Assembly (NCBI GenBank): GCA_051278195.1
Contig: JBNMQM010000016.1
Span: forward strand, 10,689 to 74,688
Length of the DNA: 64,000 bases
Origin: JAHRVQ01 sp051278195
GTDB taxonomy: Bacteria > Pseudomonadota > Gammaproteobacteria > Pseudomonadales > Azotimanducaceae
Direction of reading: 5' to 3'
Under the pieces are notes generated by a model that was given only the letters and a program-made list of their open reading frames with translations, had not been told where the DNA came from and made no database searches. The position numbers and the translations under genes were made by a program. Position 1 is the stretch's first letter; each line of letters begins with the position of its first letter. Positions 55,078 through 63,326 of this stretch are shown here, one piece after another.

Positions 55078-55515
55078 CTAACCTAGCTTTCGAATGCGTT
55101 CGGCCGCACTGATAACATCTGTTAAGCGAATACCAAACTTCTCATTCACCACCACGACCTCACCGTGTGCAATCAACGTGTTATTCACCAATACATCTAG
55201 CGGCTCGCCCGCAAGACGATCAAGTTCAATGACTGAACCCTGATTGAGCTGTAATAAATTTCGAATGTTAATATTCGTACTGCCAACGACCATGCTGATG
55301 TTGACCGGAATATCTAGAATGACTTCTAGATCCGGGTTATCGCCCTCCATACCCAGCGGACGACGATCATCAATCAATTCGTCGAGCGGACTGGAGGCAA
55401 CCTTGGCAGACCCGGCTTCTACTTCTTCCTGCTCTTCCATAGCCGCAGCCCAGTCATCGGACATGCCTTCCTCATCAAGTCCCTCTTCTACCAGATCGTC
55501 ATTCTCGTCAGTCAT
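55078..55515 (-). CDS. fliN: Flagellar switch protein FliN
   Basis: The 145-residue protein has an acidic N-terminal half and the SpoA domain (ILDIPVNISMVVGSTNINI, LLQLNQGSVIELDRLAGEPL, VNEKFGIRLTDV). C-ring component that binds CheY-P with FliM. Confidence 0.96.
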   Translation of the reverse strand: MTDENDDLVEEGLDEEGMSDDWAAAMEEQEEVEAGSAKVASSPLDELIDDRRPLGMEGDNPDLEVILDIPVNISMVVGSTNINIRNLLQLNQGSVIELDRLAGEPLDVLVNNTLIAHGEVVVVNEKFGIRLTDVISAAERIRKLG

Positions 55516-55552
55516 GGTGTCTCCTTACCAATCAATTGTTCAGGCATTCTGC

Positions 55553-56527
55553 TTAATCTTCCGCCAAGCGAATTGGCTCGAGTACTTTGAGCGCCAGATT
55601 TCCACCTCGCGTTCCAAGTTTGGCTTTAAACATCGGTACATCATTCGCTGTCAACACATGCTCATCTTCGAAATCAATGGGGATTACATCACCAGGAGCC
55701 AGATCGACCAGATCTCGCAGCATGATTTGTCGTTCGGCGATCTTGCAATTGAGACCTACCTCACAGTTCAGCACTTCTTGCCGTAGGCTTTTTACCCAAC
55801 GGTCATCTACATCAGTGACGTCACTTTGCACGCCAGCGTCGAGCTGATCGCGAATCGGCTCAATCATCGAATAGGGGAATGTGACGTGCAGGTCTCCACC
55901 ACCGCCATCCAATTCTATGTGGAACGAATTCACCACCACGACTTCGCTAGGACTAACGATATTGGCAAGGGAGGGGTTCACTTCTGAGTTGATATACTCG
56001 AAGTCAACCGGTAGTACATTGGCCCAGGCTTCTTTGAGGTCGATGAAAATTTGCTTTAGCACCAACTGCACGACTCTGAGCTCAGTGGGCGTAAACTCAC
56101 GGCCCTCGATTTTTACGTGCCGGCCATCACCGCCAAAAAAATTATCTACCAGCTTAAACACCAGCTTGGCATCAAGAATAAAGAGAGCAGTGCCACGCAA
56201 CGGACGGATTTTGACCAAATTTAAACTGGTAGGGACGTAGAGGGTATGAACGTATTCACCAAACTTGATGATCTGAATACCGCCAACGGCAACATCTGCG
56301 CTGCGCCGCAATAGATTAAACAAACTAACCCGCGTGTAACGGGCAAAGCGCTCGTTGATCATTTCCAACGTGGGCATTCTGCCACGTACAATACGGTCCT
56401 GACTGGTCAGGTCCCAAGGGCGAGTCGATTTGAGATCATCGTCGTCATCGACTTCAACATCGCCATCGTCCACACCGTGTAACAGTGCATCAATTTCATC
56501 TTGAGATAGTAGGTCTTGAATCGACAT
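55553..56527 (-). CDS. fliM: Flagellar switch protein FliM
   Basis: The 324-residue protein has an N-terminal CheY-binding peptide (LLSQDEIDALLHGV), a middle domain (GGIQIIKFGEYVHTLYVPTS) and a C-terminal SpoA domain. C-ring component. The ribosome site lies in an 11-bp duplication just upstream. Confidence 0.97.
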   Translation of the reverse strand: MSIQDLLSQDEIDALLHGVDDGDVEVDDDDDLKSTRPWDLTSQDRIVRGRMPTLEMINERFARYTRVSLFNLLRRSADVAVGGIQIIKFGEYVHTLYVPTSLNLVKIRPLRGTALFILDAKLVFKLVDNFFGGDGRHVKIEGREFTPTELRVVQLVLKQIFIDLKEAWANVLPVDFEYINSEVNPSLANIVSPSEVVVVNSFHIELDGGGGDLHVTFPYSMIEPIRDQLDAGVQSDVTDVDDRWVKSLRQEVLNCEVGLNCKIAERQIMLRDLVDLAPGDVIPIDFEDEHVLTANDVPMFKAKLGTRGGNLALKVLEPIRLAED

Positions 56528-56548
56528 TGCTTTCCTATTGCTTTCCTA
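56527..56548. repeat. Duplicated ribosome-binding unit before fliM
   Basis: On the coding strand TAGGAAAGCAA occurs twice in tandem immediately upstream of the fliM ATG, so the Shine-Dalgarno AGGA is present twice, 6 and 17 bases from the start. Confidence 0.8.
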
Positions 56549-56569
56549 TTACTTGAACTGTTTCGTGGG

Positions 56570-57091
56570 CTATTGCATGACAAATTCTGTGAACAACACC
56601 CGCTCAATGCCAGGGCTTCCGGTTTCCTGTTGCAATACGGCCTGTACGCTCTCGACGGCTGCATCTCGCAGTGCCGTCTTACCACCCTGCGTTTGTAACT
56701 CTAGATAATCCTGCTCAGCGATTAACATCACCAGCGCATTTCGAATCAGCGGCGTATGGCTGATGATTGCGGACACCACCTCTTTATCACGTGTGACCAG
56801 CGTCACCTCTAGCTGAACGTAACGTTGACGGCTATTGGCCTCAAAGGTTGTGACAAAGTTAGGCTTCAATTTATGGTAAATCGCTTTGCCGGGGCCGGAT
56901 GAAAACAAGCCGCCTTCATCGGCAACCTCCGCAACCTCAACCTCATCTTCACCAGACAAGAACCAAAAAGCACCGCCACCCACGGCCAGCAATAGCACCA
57001 GAAGTGCTGCTCCAGCCATGATCAGCTTTTTGCGCTTACCAACACCCGCCGCTTGTTCTTCGACGTCTACATCTTCATCTTCTTCAGCCAT
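56570..57091 (-). CDS. fliL: Flagellar basal-body protein FliL
   Basis: The 173-residue protein has an acidic cytoplasmic tail, one helix (LIMAGAALLVLLLAVGGGAF) and a periplasmic stomatin-like domain (RYVQLEVTLVTRDKEVVSAI). It stabilises the stator around the rod. First gene after the sigma-54 promoter at 57128-57144. Confidence 0.94.
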   Translation of the reverse strand: MAEEDEDVDVEEQAAGVGKRKKLIMAGAALLVLLLAVGGGAFWFLSGEDEVEVAEVADEGGLFSSGPGKAIYHKLKPNFVTTFEANSRQRYVQLEVTLVTRDKEVVSAIISHTPLIRNALVMLIAEQDYLELQTQGGKTALRDAAVESVQAVLQQETGSPGIERVLFTEFVMQ

Positions 57092-57127
57092 GCCAATTTT
57101 TTGTCATCAAAACTTTATATCTGTGTC

Positions 57128-57144
57128 AAGCAATCCGCGTGCCA
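57128..57144 (-). promoter_or_regulatory. Sigma-54 promoter of the fliL operon
   Basis: Minus strand TGGCACGCGGATTGCTT matches the RpoN consensus TGGCACG-N4-TTGCW without a mismatch. It lies about 37 bp before the fliL ATG, giving a leader of roughly 25 nt. Confidence 0.92.
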
Positions 57145-57371
57145 CCAGCACCCTGGCGAACGCGCAAACGGATTACGCCCCTTAATATAAGTGTAGTCCA
57201 CACGGTAAAAGGCGCTTTTGATGTCTATATTTTTTTGAAAACAGATCGCCGTACTGATGCTGTTGTTGGTGATGGCGGTGGGATGTACTAGCGGAAGCAC
57301 CCACAACCATCGGACGTAAGCCGGGCGCACACTGCTTCGAGTTATCTCTGCAAAGACCAACAACTTTCTAT

Positions 57372-57413
57372 TGAGATAGGTGAGATAGGTGACATAGATG
57401 AGATGGACGAGAT
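57372..57413. repeat. 9-bp tandem repeat array between fliK and fliL
   Basis: TGAGATAGG twice, then TGACATAGA, TGAGATGGA and a further degenerate unit. It is noncoding and upstream of the sigma-54 promoter of fliL. Confidence 0.85.
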
Positions 57414-57465
57414 ATTAACCCCGTCAATATTTTGGCAGTTAGAAGCGTCATAATAACGCCTGACG

Positions 57466-58539
57466 CTAAACGAAGTCGTCAACCAGGCCGATGACTTGCC
57501 TAGTTTCAACGAGCGTTCTTGATTCTTCTTCTACGCCACTATCGTCGTCACCCTGGTGCTCATCAGAGCCATTGAATCCTTGCTGCCCTTGATCACTCAC
57601 ACCGCTGTCAGCAAGAGAAAATCCGGCAGACTCAAGCATCTCACGCAATCTAGGGACGGACTGTTCCAGTGCATCACGGACCTGAGCTGATTGACTCATG
57701 AACTGCACGCTGGCCTGGTCATTGTTGACATTCACTTTAACCTCAATGGGACCCAACTCAGGCGGGTTGAGATGAATTCTCGCAGACGAGATACGTTGAT
57801 TAACCATTAACGTAATTCGCCCCGCCATCGCTTCACTCCAGTCGGTGGTGCCCACTCGGTTAGGCACCACGAGATCAGCACGGGCTGGTGTCGCTAAAGC
57901 CTTCGCTTCCGCTGCCGCTTGCTGGGCCGTTAGCACATCCGGCGTGCTGCTTTGCGCAGTCGAGGTCTTACCCAGTTCTTTTAAAACCGCCGTATCAAGA
58001 TTCTCCAGACTGAGCCCATCAGCGACTTGACGAGTCGGCTGCAACGGCGCAGCGATTTGCCCTGTTAATGCTTGAAGGCGCGCTAGTATTTCTGGTTTAG
58101 CGGTTGAGCTTGTCACGAGCTGGAGATCAGCCGTGGCTTCTCGAGCACCCCGTGGCTGGCTGTCCACTACGAAACCAGCGGCCAACAGTAGGGCCTGATC
58201 TGATTGTGCTGAATCGAGAGTATCTCCGCCTAACTGAAGGGTTAATGTCTTGGCGTCTGCTTCGGCAAGATCAGCACTGGTCACCACTAACGCCTCATCG
58301 CCATCCTGAGAATCCTCCCGTGGCAACTCATTGCCGCCGCTTGCCGCTTGACCTGGGTCACTTTGGTCCGACTTTGCCGAACCCTTTTCAGTTCGTGACT
58401 CCTGCGCCTGCTTGTTAGCAGAATCGAGTGAATCCTGAAAATCGCGCTTATCGTCATTATCAGAGGGCTTAGGAGAATTGACCGGTGGTGTTTTCTGCTT
58501 AATTTCAGCTATCGGAGATTGAATAGGCGGTAATGACAT
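57466..58539 (-). CDS. fliK: Flagellar hook-length control protein FliK
   Basis: The 357-residue protein has a disordered charged N-terminal region (about 1-100) and the C-terminal Flg_hook domain: WSEAMAGRITLMVNQRISSA, HLNPPELGPIEVKV and LREMLESAGFSLADSGVS. It sets hook length. It has its own sigma-54 promoter. This is the canonical FliK by position. Confidence 0.94.
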   Translation of the reverse strand: MSLPPIQSPIAEIKQKTPPVNSPKPSDNDDKRDFQDSLDSANKQAQESRTEKGSAKSDQSDPGQAASGGNELPREDSQDGDEALVVTSADLAEADAKTLTLQLGGDTLDSAQSDQALLLAAGFVVDSQPRGAREATADLQLVTSSTAKPEILARLQALTGQIAAPLQPTRQVADGLSLENLDTAVLKELGKTSTAQSSTPDVLTAQQAAAEAKALATPARADLVVPNRVGTTDWSEAMAGRITLMVNQRISSARIHLNPPELGPIEVKVNVNNDQASVQFMSQSAQVRDALEQSVPRLREMLESAGFSLADSGVSDQGQQGFNGSDEHQGDDDSGVEEESRTLVETRQVIGLVDDFV

Positions 58540-58579
58540 TGGGCTTCTGGCTCACGGTGCAGGTTCGAATCCTAAAGAG

Positions 58580-58595
58580 AGCAACACCCGTGCCA
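58580..58595 (-). promoter_or_regulatory. Sigma-54 promoter of fliK
   Basis: Minus strand TGGCACGGGTGTTGCT is a perfect RpoN core (TGGCACG-N4-TTGCT). It lies about 40 bp before the fliK ATG, between the Hpt gene stop and fliK. Confidence 0.92.
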
Positions 58596-58612
58596 AAGCT
58601 TGTAAAGTTAGA

Positions 58613-58954
58613 TCATAAAATCTTTTGTTGCAGGAGCTTTTTGACCTCTTGGTATTCATCAAAAATACGTGGCATCAGCGGCGAGATATCGGCGACTTGA
58701 TCGGTTCTGGCTAACTGTTCAACGTCTTCACACAGGCGAGAAAGTGGCAGAGCACCAATATTGCAACTCGCCCCCTTAAAACTGTGACTAAGCTCACGCA
58801 ATGAATTCGCATCTCCTGCGTTAAGTGCCTCGGACATCAAATTGAGTTTCGATTCAGCGTCCTGCAGATAGGTCTCAAGCAACGTGCTAAATTCGTCTTC
58901 CATAATTTCTTCGAGCTCTGCGAAAGCCTCGGTGTCAAGATGCGCATCCCTCAT
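58613..58954 (-). CDS. Hpt-domain phosphotransfer protein (HptB-like)
   Basis: From ATG 58954 this is a 113-residue four-helix Hpt protein with phospho-acceptor His57 in ELSHSFKGASCNIGA. It starts one base after the upstream REC-phosphatase stop. By analogy with Pseudomonas HptB, it would pass phosphate to the receiver of that protein. No cognate hybrid kinase lies next to it. Confidence 0.9.
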   Translation of the reverse strand: MRDAHLDTEAFAELEEIMEDEFSTLLETYLQDAESKLNLMSEALNAGDANSLRELSHSFKGASCNIGALPLSRLCEDVEQLARTDQVADISPLMPRIFDEYQEVKKLLQQKIL

Positions 58955-58955
58955 A

Positions 58956-60656
58956 TCAAGACTCCAGCTGCCACTCAAACACAGCTTCTACAGAATTACC
59001 TGATCCCACATAGTTAACCTGTTTGCAGAGACTACTAATAAGTGGAATTCCTCGACCGTAAAAACCTCCGTCAGGCGTGTCACTACTGCTCTCGTTGTCA
59101 TACTCAAAGCCTTGACCGCTATCTAACACGCTAACGACCAGGAATCCGCCATCTTCCGTTGCCTGATGCTCAAAGCCAAATTCGACATAGCCTTGTTCAA
59201 GCTGTTCTAGGGCCACCTGGCGCCGGTGATAATATTCTGAAAATCCATTTGGGTCGGCTTTGAGAGCTGAGTCTAATCCGATCACCCCATGCTCTAGCGC
59301 ATTCGAGTAAAGCTCTGACAGAACGGTATAAAGCGTTCCACTGTGCGGACGCAGACCAGGTACTTCCATCAGCAACTGAAGTAATAAGGGTAAAGGATTA
59401 AAATCCCGCAAGGTATTGGGCCCAAGCCGATAACTCATCTTCCAATCGGTAGGCCCTGATATCGCTCCCATTTCAACTTTGAAGGTTTCGGTTTGGATTT
59501 CAGAGGGATCCACCATCTTGATTTCAAGCATAGTAATATCGTCATCTCTAGCACTACCACGTAGATGATTAGTAACGTCGAGCCGTATCTGACCAAAAAG
59601 CTGTTCTGAGTTTTGATTATCTTCAAACAGTTGCTTTAGACGTTCCTCGCCGTACATCACATCATGGACATCACGCGCCTCATGTATACCGTCGGACCAG
59701 AGATAAAACCGATCACCAGGCTCCATTTGGACTTCATACATACCGTCATCAAAAGACTTAGAGTCGATGACACCCAAGGGTACGTGGGTACTCTTGAAGA
59801 CTTCAAGCTCGCCGGTCTCCCGAAGTAAATAACAGTCAGGCAAACCGCCTAACCAAAGAGAGAATGAGCCTTTTCGATAGCTGACATCAGCAAACGCGGC
59901 ACAAGAAAAAATACCAATTGGCAAAATCGCTTTCAGCTTTAAATTGATCTCGCGAATAACGTCCTTAAGACCGAAGCCTTTAGCCGTCATACCATAGAAT
60001 ATTTCGGCCATGGGCATCGCACCGATGGCAGCAGGTAGTCCATGGCCGGTAAAATCTCCTAGCATGACGTGCATACCGCCAGATGGCTTGTAGGCAGCGA
60101 GCAGAACATCCCCGTTGAACACCGACAGCGGCGACAACATATATTTTAAATTGGGCGCATCCAAACAACCGCTATGGGCCACATTATCGAAAACAGCCTT
60201 GGCGACGCGCTGTTCTTCCAGCATGTAGGTGTTGTTCTTAGCAATCTGGTCACGCTGCTTCTGAAGTGTCTCATGCATGAGACTCATGCGTTGAAAGGCG
60301 TGGATTTTTGCCTCGAGGATGACCCGATTATAGGGTTTGCTTAAAAAGTCATCACCACCTGCATCGAGGCATTTCGCCAGAGAAGAGGCGTCTTTGAGCG
60401 ACGTCAGAAAAATGATTGGGATAAGATCTTCGCCGGCCGCGCACTTAATCATTCTAGCGGCTTCAAAACCGTCCAATTCCGGCATTAAAGCATCCAGCAA
60501 TACAAGATGGGGGCGCTTCTCGGTAAACAAATCGACAGCTTCGCGTCCGTTAGCAGCCTCCAGGACTTCATGCCCCTGGCGCTTTAGGATGGTAGACAGT
60601 ATCAGTCGGTCCGAAGCATTATCGTCTGCAACTAGAACGGTAATTGACTCTTTCAT
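58956..60656 (-). CDS. Receiver-PP2C phosphatase-anti-sigma kinase (HsbR/RsbU-like)
   Basis: The 566-residue protein has a receiver (Asp55 in HLVLLDALMPELDG), a SpoIIE/PP2C phosphatase (MLGDFTGHGLPAAIGA, LWSDGIHEARD, DDDITMLEIK) and a C-terminal HATPase (LYSNALEHGVIG, LDSGQGFEY, FYGRGIPLISSLC). This is the order in Pseudomonas HsbR, which both phosphorylates and dephosphorylates a STAS antagonist. The STAS gene lies directly upstream, 21 bp away. Confidence 0.93.
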   Translation of the reverse strand: MKESITVLVADDNASDRLILSTILKRQGHEVLEAANGREAVDLFTEKRPHLVLLDALMPELDGFEAARMIKCAAGEDLIPIIFLTSLKDASSLAKCLDAGGDDFLSKPYNRVILEAKIHAFQRMSLMHETLQKQRDQIAKNNTYMLEEQRVAKAVFDNVAHSGCLDAPNLKYMLSPLSVFNGDVLLAAYKPSGGMHVMLGDFTGHGLPAAIGAMPMAEIFYGMTAKGFGLKDVIREINLKLKAILPIGIFSCAAFADVSYRKGSFSLWLGGLPDCYLLRETGELEVFKSTHVPLGVIDSKSFDDGMYEVQMEPGDRFYLWSDGIHEARDVHDVMYGEERLKQLFEDNQNSEQLFGQIRLDVTNHLRGSARDDDITMLEIKMVDPSEIQTETFKVEMGAISGPTDWKMSYRLGPNTLRDFNPLPLLLQLLMEVPGLRPHSGTLYTVLSELYSNALEHGVIGLDSALKADPNGFSEYYHRRQVALEQLEQGYVEFGFEHQATEDGGFLVVSVLDSGQGFEYDNESSSDTPDGGFYGRGIPLISSLCKQVNYVGSGNSVEAVFEWQLES

Positions 60657-60677
60657 TCAGATTTCACTACAGCAACA

Positions 60678-60983
60678 TCAATCGATCGAAAATAACTGTT
60701 CGAAGTTCGAGATCGTCAGAATTTTTTTGACATCAGGGTTACAGTTTACAATTTTGATATTGGCTGTATCACCACCGGCATGATCACGGAGCAGCAGCAA
60801 CATACCAAGTGCAGAGCTGTCTAAGTAAGTGGTTTCTTTCATATCCACACAGTACTCTTCGGGATCGCCATCCGAAGACTCGTAAGATTCACGAAAGTCC
60901 TGATGAGCACTAAAGTCGAACCGGCCTTCAATATTGATGGTCAGCGCGCGTCCATTGTCAGAAGCAGAAGCGTTTATAGACAT
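60678..60983 (-). CDS. STAS anti-sigma antagonist (HsbA-like)
   Basis: This 101-residue STAS domain has the phosphorylatable serine in TTYLDSSALGMLLLL (Ser56/57). In Pseudomonas HsbA binds FlgM when unphosphorylated and frees FliA for late flagellar expression. The same role is likely but not shown. First gene of the three-gene module. Confidence 0.92.
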   Translation of the reverse strand: MSINASASDNGRALTINIEGRFDFSAHQDFRESYESSDGDPEEYCVDMKETTYLDSSALGMLLLLRDHAGGDTANIKIVNCNPDVKKILTISNFEQLFSID

Positions 60984-61070
60984 GTCTATTCCTCGTCCAT
61001 TTGGGATCGTACTGTAAAATTAAGTTAGTCATAAAAGGATAGACCACAAATCAGCCTTTCCCAGAATTTA

Positions 61071-61835
61071 TCAGAGCGCACACTCTTTTTTCGGTATCTT
61101 AGGCAGTTTAAGCAGTAACGGCGCGATGTTGATCAGTGACATCACCTGACAGGCGCCACCCAACTTTACCGCAGCACCTGGCATAGCCCAGACGACGCTC
61201 GACGCCTCATCTTGGGCGATCGTGAAGATACCCGCATCACGGATGCGTTTAAGTCCAGCGGCACCATCGGTACCCATTCCTGTCAAAATCACGCCAATAG
61301 CCTTGGTGTGATTTACATTATCAACAACCGAATCAAACAATACGTCGACCGAGGGGCGGTGGCGATTGACCTTTGGTTTGCGATCAAGCCAACAACGATA
61401 CTTGCCACTAATATTACGAATCGTTAAATGCTGATCACCAGGTGCAATATAGTTAGTACCTGCGACCACGGGCTGATTGTGACTTGCCTCAACGGCGCGA
61501 ACCGCACCTGTATCGGGAAAATACAGCACCTAGCGAGGGCGCTTACCACCGCGATCCTCAGCCACTAACCGCAAACCTTCGTCTGCAAAAAATTGCCGAA
61601 CAAAATCGATATTACGCTTACCAATATCCCTCATGTTTTCTAAAACTGCATCACCGCCCCAGGCATGCCAATGCTCGGCTTCTTCCGGCAACATGAAGTA
61701 GTTCATTCCATCGACGCCTATAACGCAATCGTGAATGCACGCAGAGACTCAACTACCGAGCACTGTGGAGACCATCTCACCATGCAAACTGACATATAAT
61801 TTTCCGGGCAATATCTTCACAGCACAGACACTCAT
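61071..61835 (-). pseudogene. cheD-cheB fusion remnant with TGA and TAG
   Basis: One frame runs from ATG 61835 to 61071. CheD: VKILPGKLYVS, STVLGS, TGA (61749-61751) where the catalytic Cys belongs, then VSACIHDC, VDGMNYFMLPEEAE and HAWGG. About 30 residues are then missing, followed by DAVLENMRDIGKRNIDFVRQ, AEDRGGKRPR, TAG (61530-61532) and VLYFPDTGAVR. It joins directly to the CheB methylesterase (NYIAPGDQHL, RHRPSVDVLF, GVILTGMGTDGAAGL). The CheB receiver and its catalytic Ser/His part are gone. Confidence 0.9.
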
Positions 61836-61915
61836 TCTCTGGTCCCAATATCGGTTTATCTGCTGAAACCCAGCTAATACCGGTGGTTGTTGGAGATGAA
61901 CCACATTGGCTTGCA

Positions 61916-62743
61916 TCACCGTTTGTGGCAGACGGTGCCACCTTTAGATTCAAATTCAGTTGATACATGAAGCAAGCTTTCTGAATGCCCAATAAACAGA
62001 AACCGTCCACTCGGCATCAGCTTCTGAATTTTCTCGAACAACATGCGCTGGGTTTGTTTGTCAAAATAGATAATGACATTTCGACAAAAAACCACATCAA
62101 ATGGTCCGTGCACCGGCCACTCACGTAGCAGGTTCAAAGTCTTAAAGGTCAAAATGTCTTTAAGATCTTGGTCAACAGAATAACCATCGGTCGTTTTTAT
62201 TAACCAGCGCTTCAGCCTACACGCAGGCACCCCGTCGAACCGACTGTCGGTGTAAACACCTTCAATTGCGGTATTTACAACGTCTGAATCAATATCGGTT
62301 GCAAGAATTTTAACGTCCCATCCCGAAGCGGCAGGGAAGTTTTCACGAAAAACTATCGCGATCGAATAGGGCTCTTCACCGGTGGATGCAGCCGCACACC
62401 AGACCCTAATGCGCTTATCGCTTGCATGCAGCACCTGGCCGTTACGCTCCAAATCCCGCAAGCGTTCCTGAGGTTTTGTGAGCTTATCAGGTGAAAAGTC
62501 ACTGCCAATCTGGCCTAACAGAGACCGTGTAATCACCAGCTCGCCGACCATATTGATCATGGTATCAATCTTGTCTATATCGACACGAATAGAGCCTGAT
62601 TCATTCTTGCCAGATTGGTCTGTAGAAGCCTTTGCAGCAGCCGGTTTTGACGTTTTTGAAGAGCCATCAGCGTATGACGAGCCATCAGCGCATAACGAGC
62701 CATCAGCGCATAACGAGCCATCTAACGCCAATATCTTGCTCAT
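61916..62743 (-). pseudogene. CheA'-CheR' in-frame fusion (275-residue open frame)
   Basis: ATG 62743 leads through a short repeat region to a CheA dimerisation segment (IRVDIDKIDTMINMVGELVI, then PQERLRDLERNGQVLHAS). It changes without loss of frame into the CheR C-terminal methyltransferase domain (RIRVWCAAASTGEEPYSIAI, KILATDIDSDVV, FDVVFCRNVIIYFD, FIGHSESLL). CheA P1, P4 and P5 and the CheR N-terminal receptor-binding domain are absent. There is no internal stop, so a product could be made. The CheR SAM site looks complete. Confidence 0.87.
62661..62720. repeat. 18-bp tandem repeat at the start of the CheA'-CheR' frame
   Basis: GAGCCATCAGCGCATAAC occurs in three full copies (one variant) plus a partial one. 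On the coding strand it encodes Asp-Gly-Ser-Leu-Cys-Ala units. Confidence 0.9.
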
Positions 62744-62858
62744 GCTATCTGGATAGTCGGATTTCTATAGTTTCGGGGAGGTCCACTACACCTTTTTCGG
62801 TTGCTCTACCTAAATAGTAGTTAGCATTTCAAAATTCCAGTGATTAAAAATTCGGTGG

Positions 62859-63290
62859 TTATAATCGAGTTGTGGGTCGCGACATCTCGTCTAGCTGGTT
62901 CTGCTCATCTCTTGAGGCTTGCTTTTGAACCTCTGCAGAGCGCTTTTCAAGGAGCTTTTCGATAGATTTACGTTTGACACGGTGCCCGCTCCACACAGCC
63001 TCATCGGCTTGCATGCGACTCAGCATCTGGTCTACTTGGCCTTCTTGCTGATCGATCGCTTTAGATAGCTGACTCAGGAACTGCCTGGTGGATTGGAAGC
63101 GGTCGGGGGTATATGGAACATCACTAGAGGGGTTTTGATATTCACTACGAAAAGCTCTGAGCTCATCGAGTTTGCTGCTGTTAAATTCCCAACTATCTTT
63201 GGTCTTAGCGAATTCTGCTGCTGCAGAATTCTCTTTGACTTCTGCCAGCTGCAGGACACTATTGAGACGCTGATGTTTCTTTCTATTCAT
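62859..63290 (-). CDS. fliJ: Flagellar export chaperone FliJ
   Basis: The 143-residue protein is almost wholly a coiled coil (RLNSVLQLAEVKENSAAAEF ... QTSRDEQ-like tail) with the size of FliJ. FliJ activates the FliI ATPase and cycles chaperones. It starts 37 bp after fliI. The relic chemotaxis genes follow it. Confidence 0.9.
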   Translation of the reverse strand: MNRKKHQRLNSVLQLAEVKENSAAAEFAKTKDSWEFNSSKLDELRAFRSEYQNPSSDVPYTPDRFQSTRQFLSQLSKAIDQQEGQVDQMLSRMQADEAVWSGHRVKRKSIEKLLEKRSAEVQKQASRDEQNQLDEMSRPTTRL

Positions 63291-63326
63291 GATTCATTTA
63301 TCCAACACACGATGACGCGAGTTGGA

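Larger units (their letters stand above)
57092..57465. other. fliK-fliL intergenic region
   Basis: These 374 bp hold no convincing gene. They contain the sigma-54 promoter of fliL at 57128-57144 and a 9-bp repeat array near the fliK end. No strong rho-independent terminator follows fliK. A FleQ-type enhancer could lie here but cannot be recognised by eye. Confidence 0.6.

Noticed and set aside
58558..58580. GGTTCGAATCC, a tRNA T-loop-like motif before fliK
   Set aside because: No acceptor, D or anticodon arm fits around it, and the T-stem pairs only three bases. It lies in the fliK leader next to the sigma-54 promoter.
61777..62010. A 77-codon frame between CheR and CheD remnants
   Set aside because: It overlaps the CheR 3' end and the CheD start in another frame and shows no domain; it is a shadow frame.
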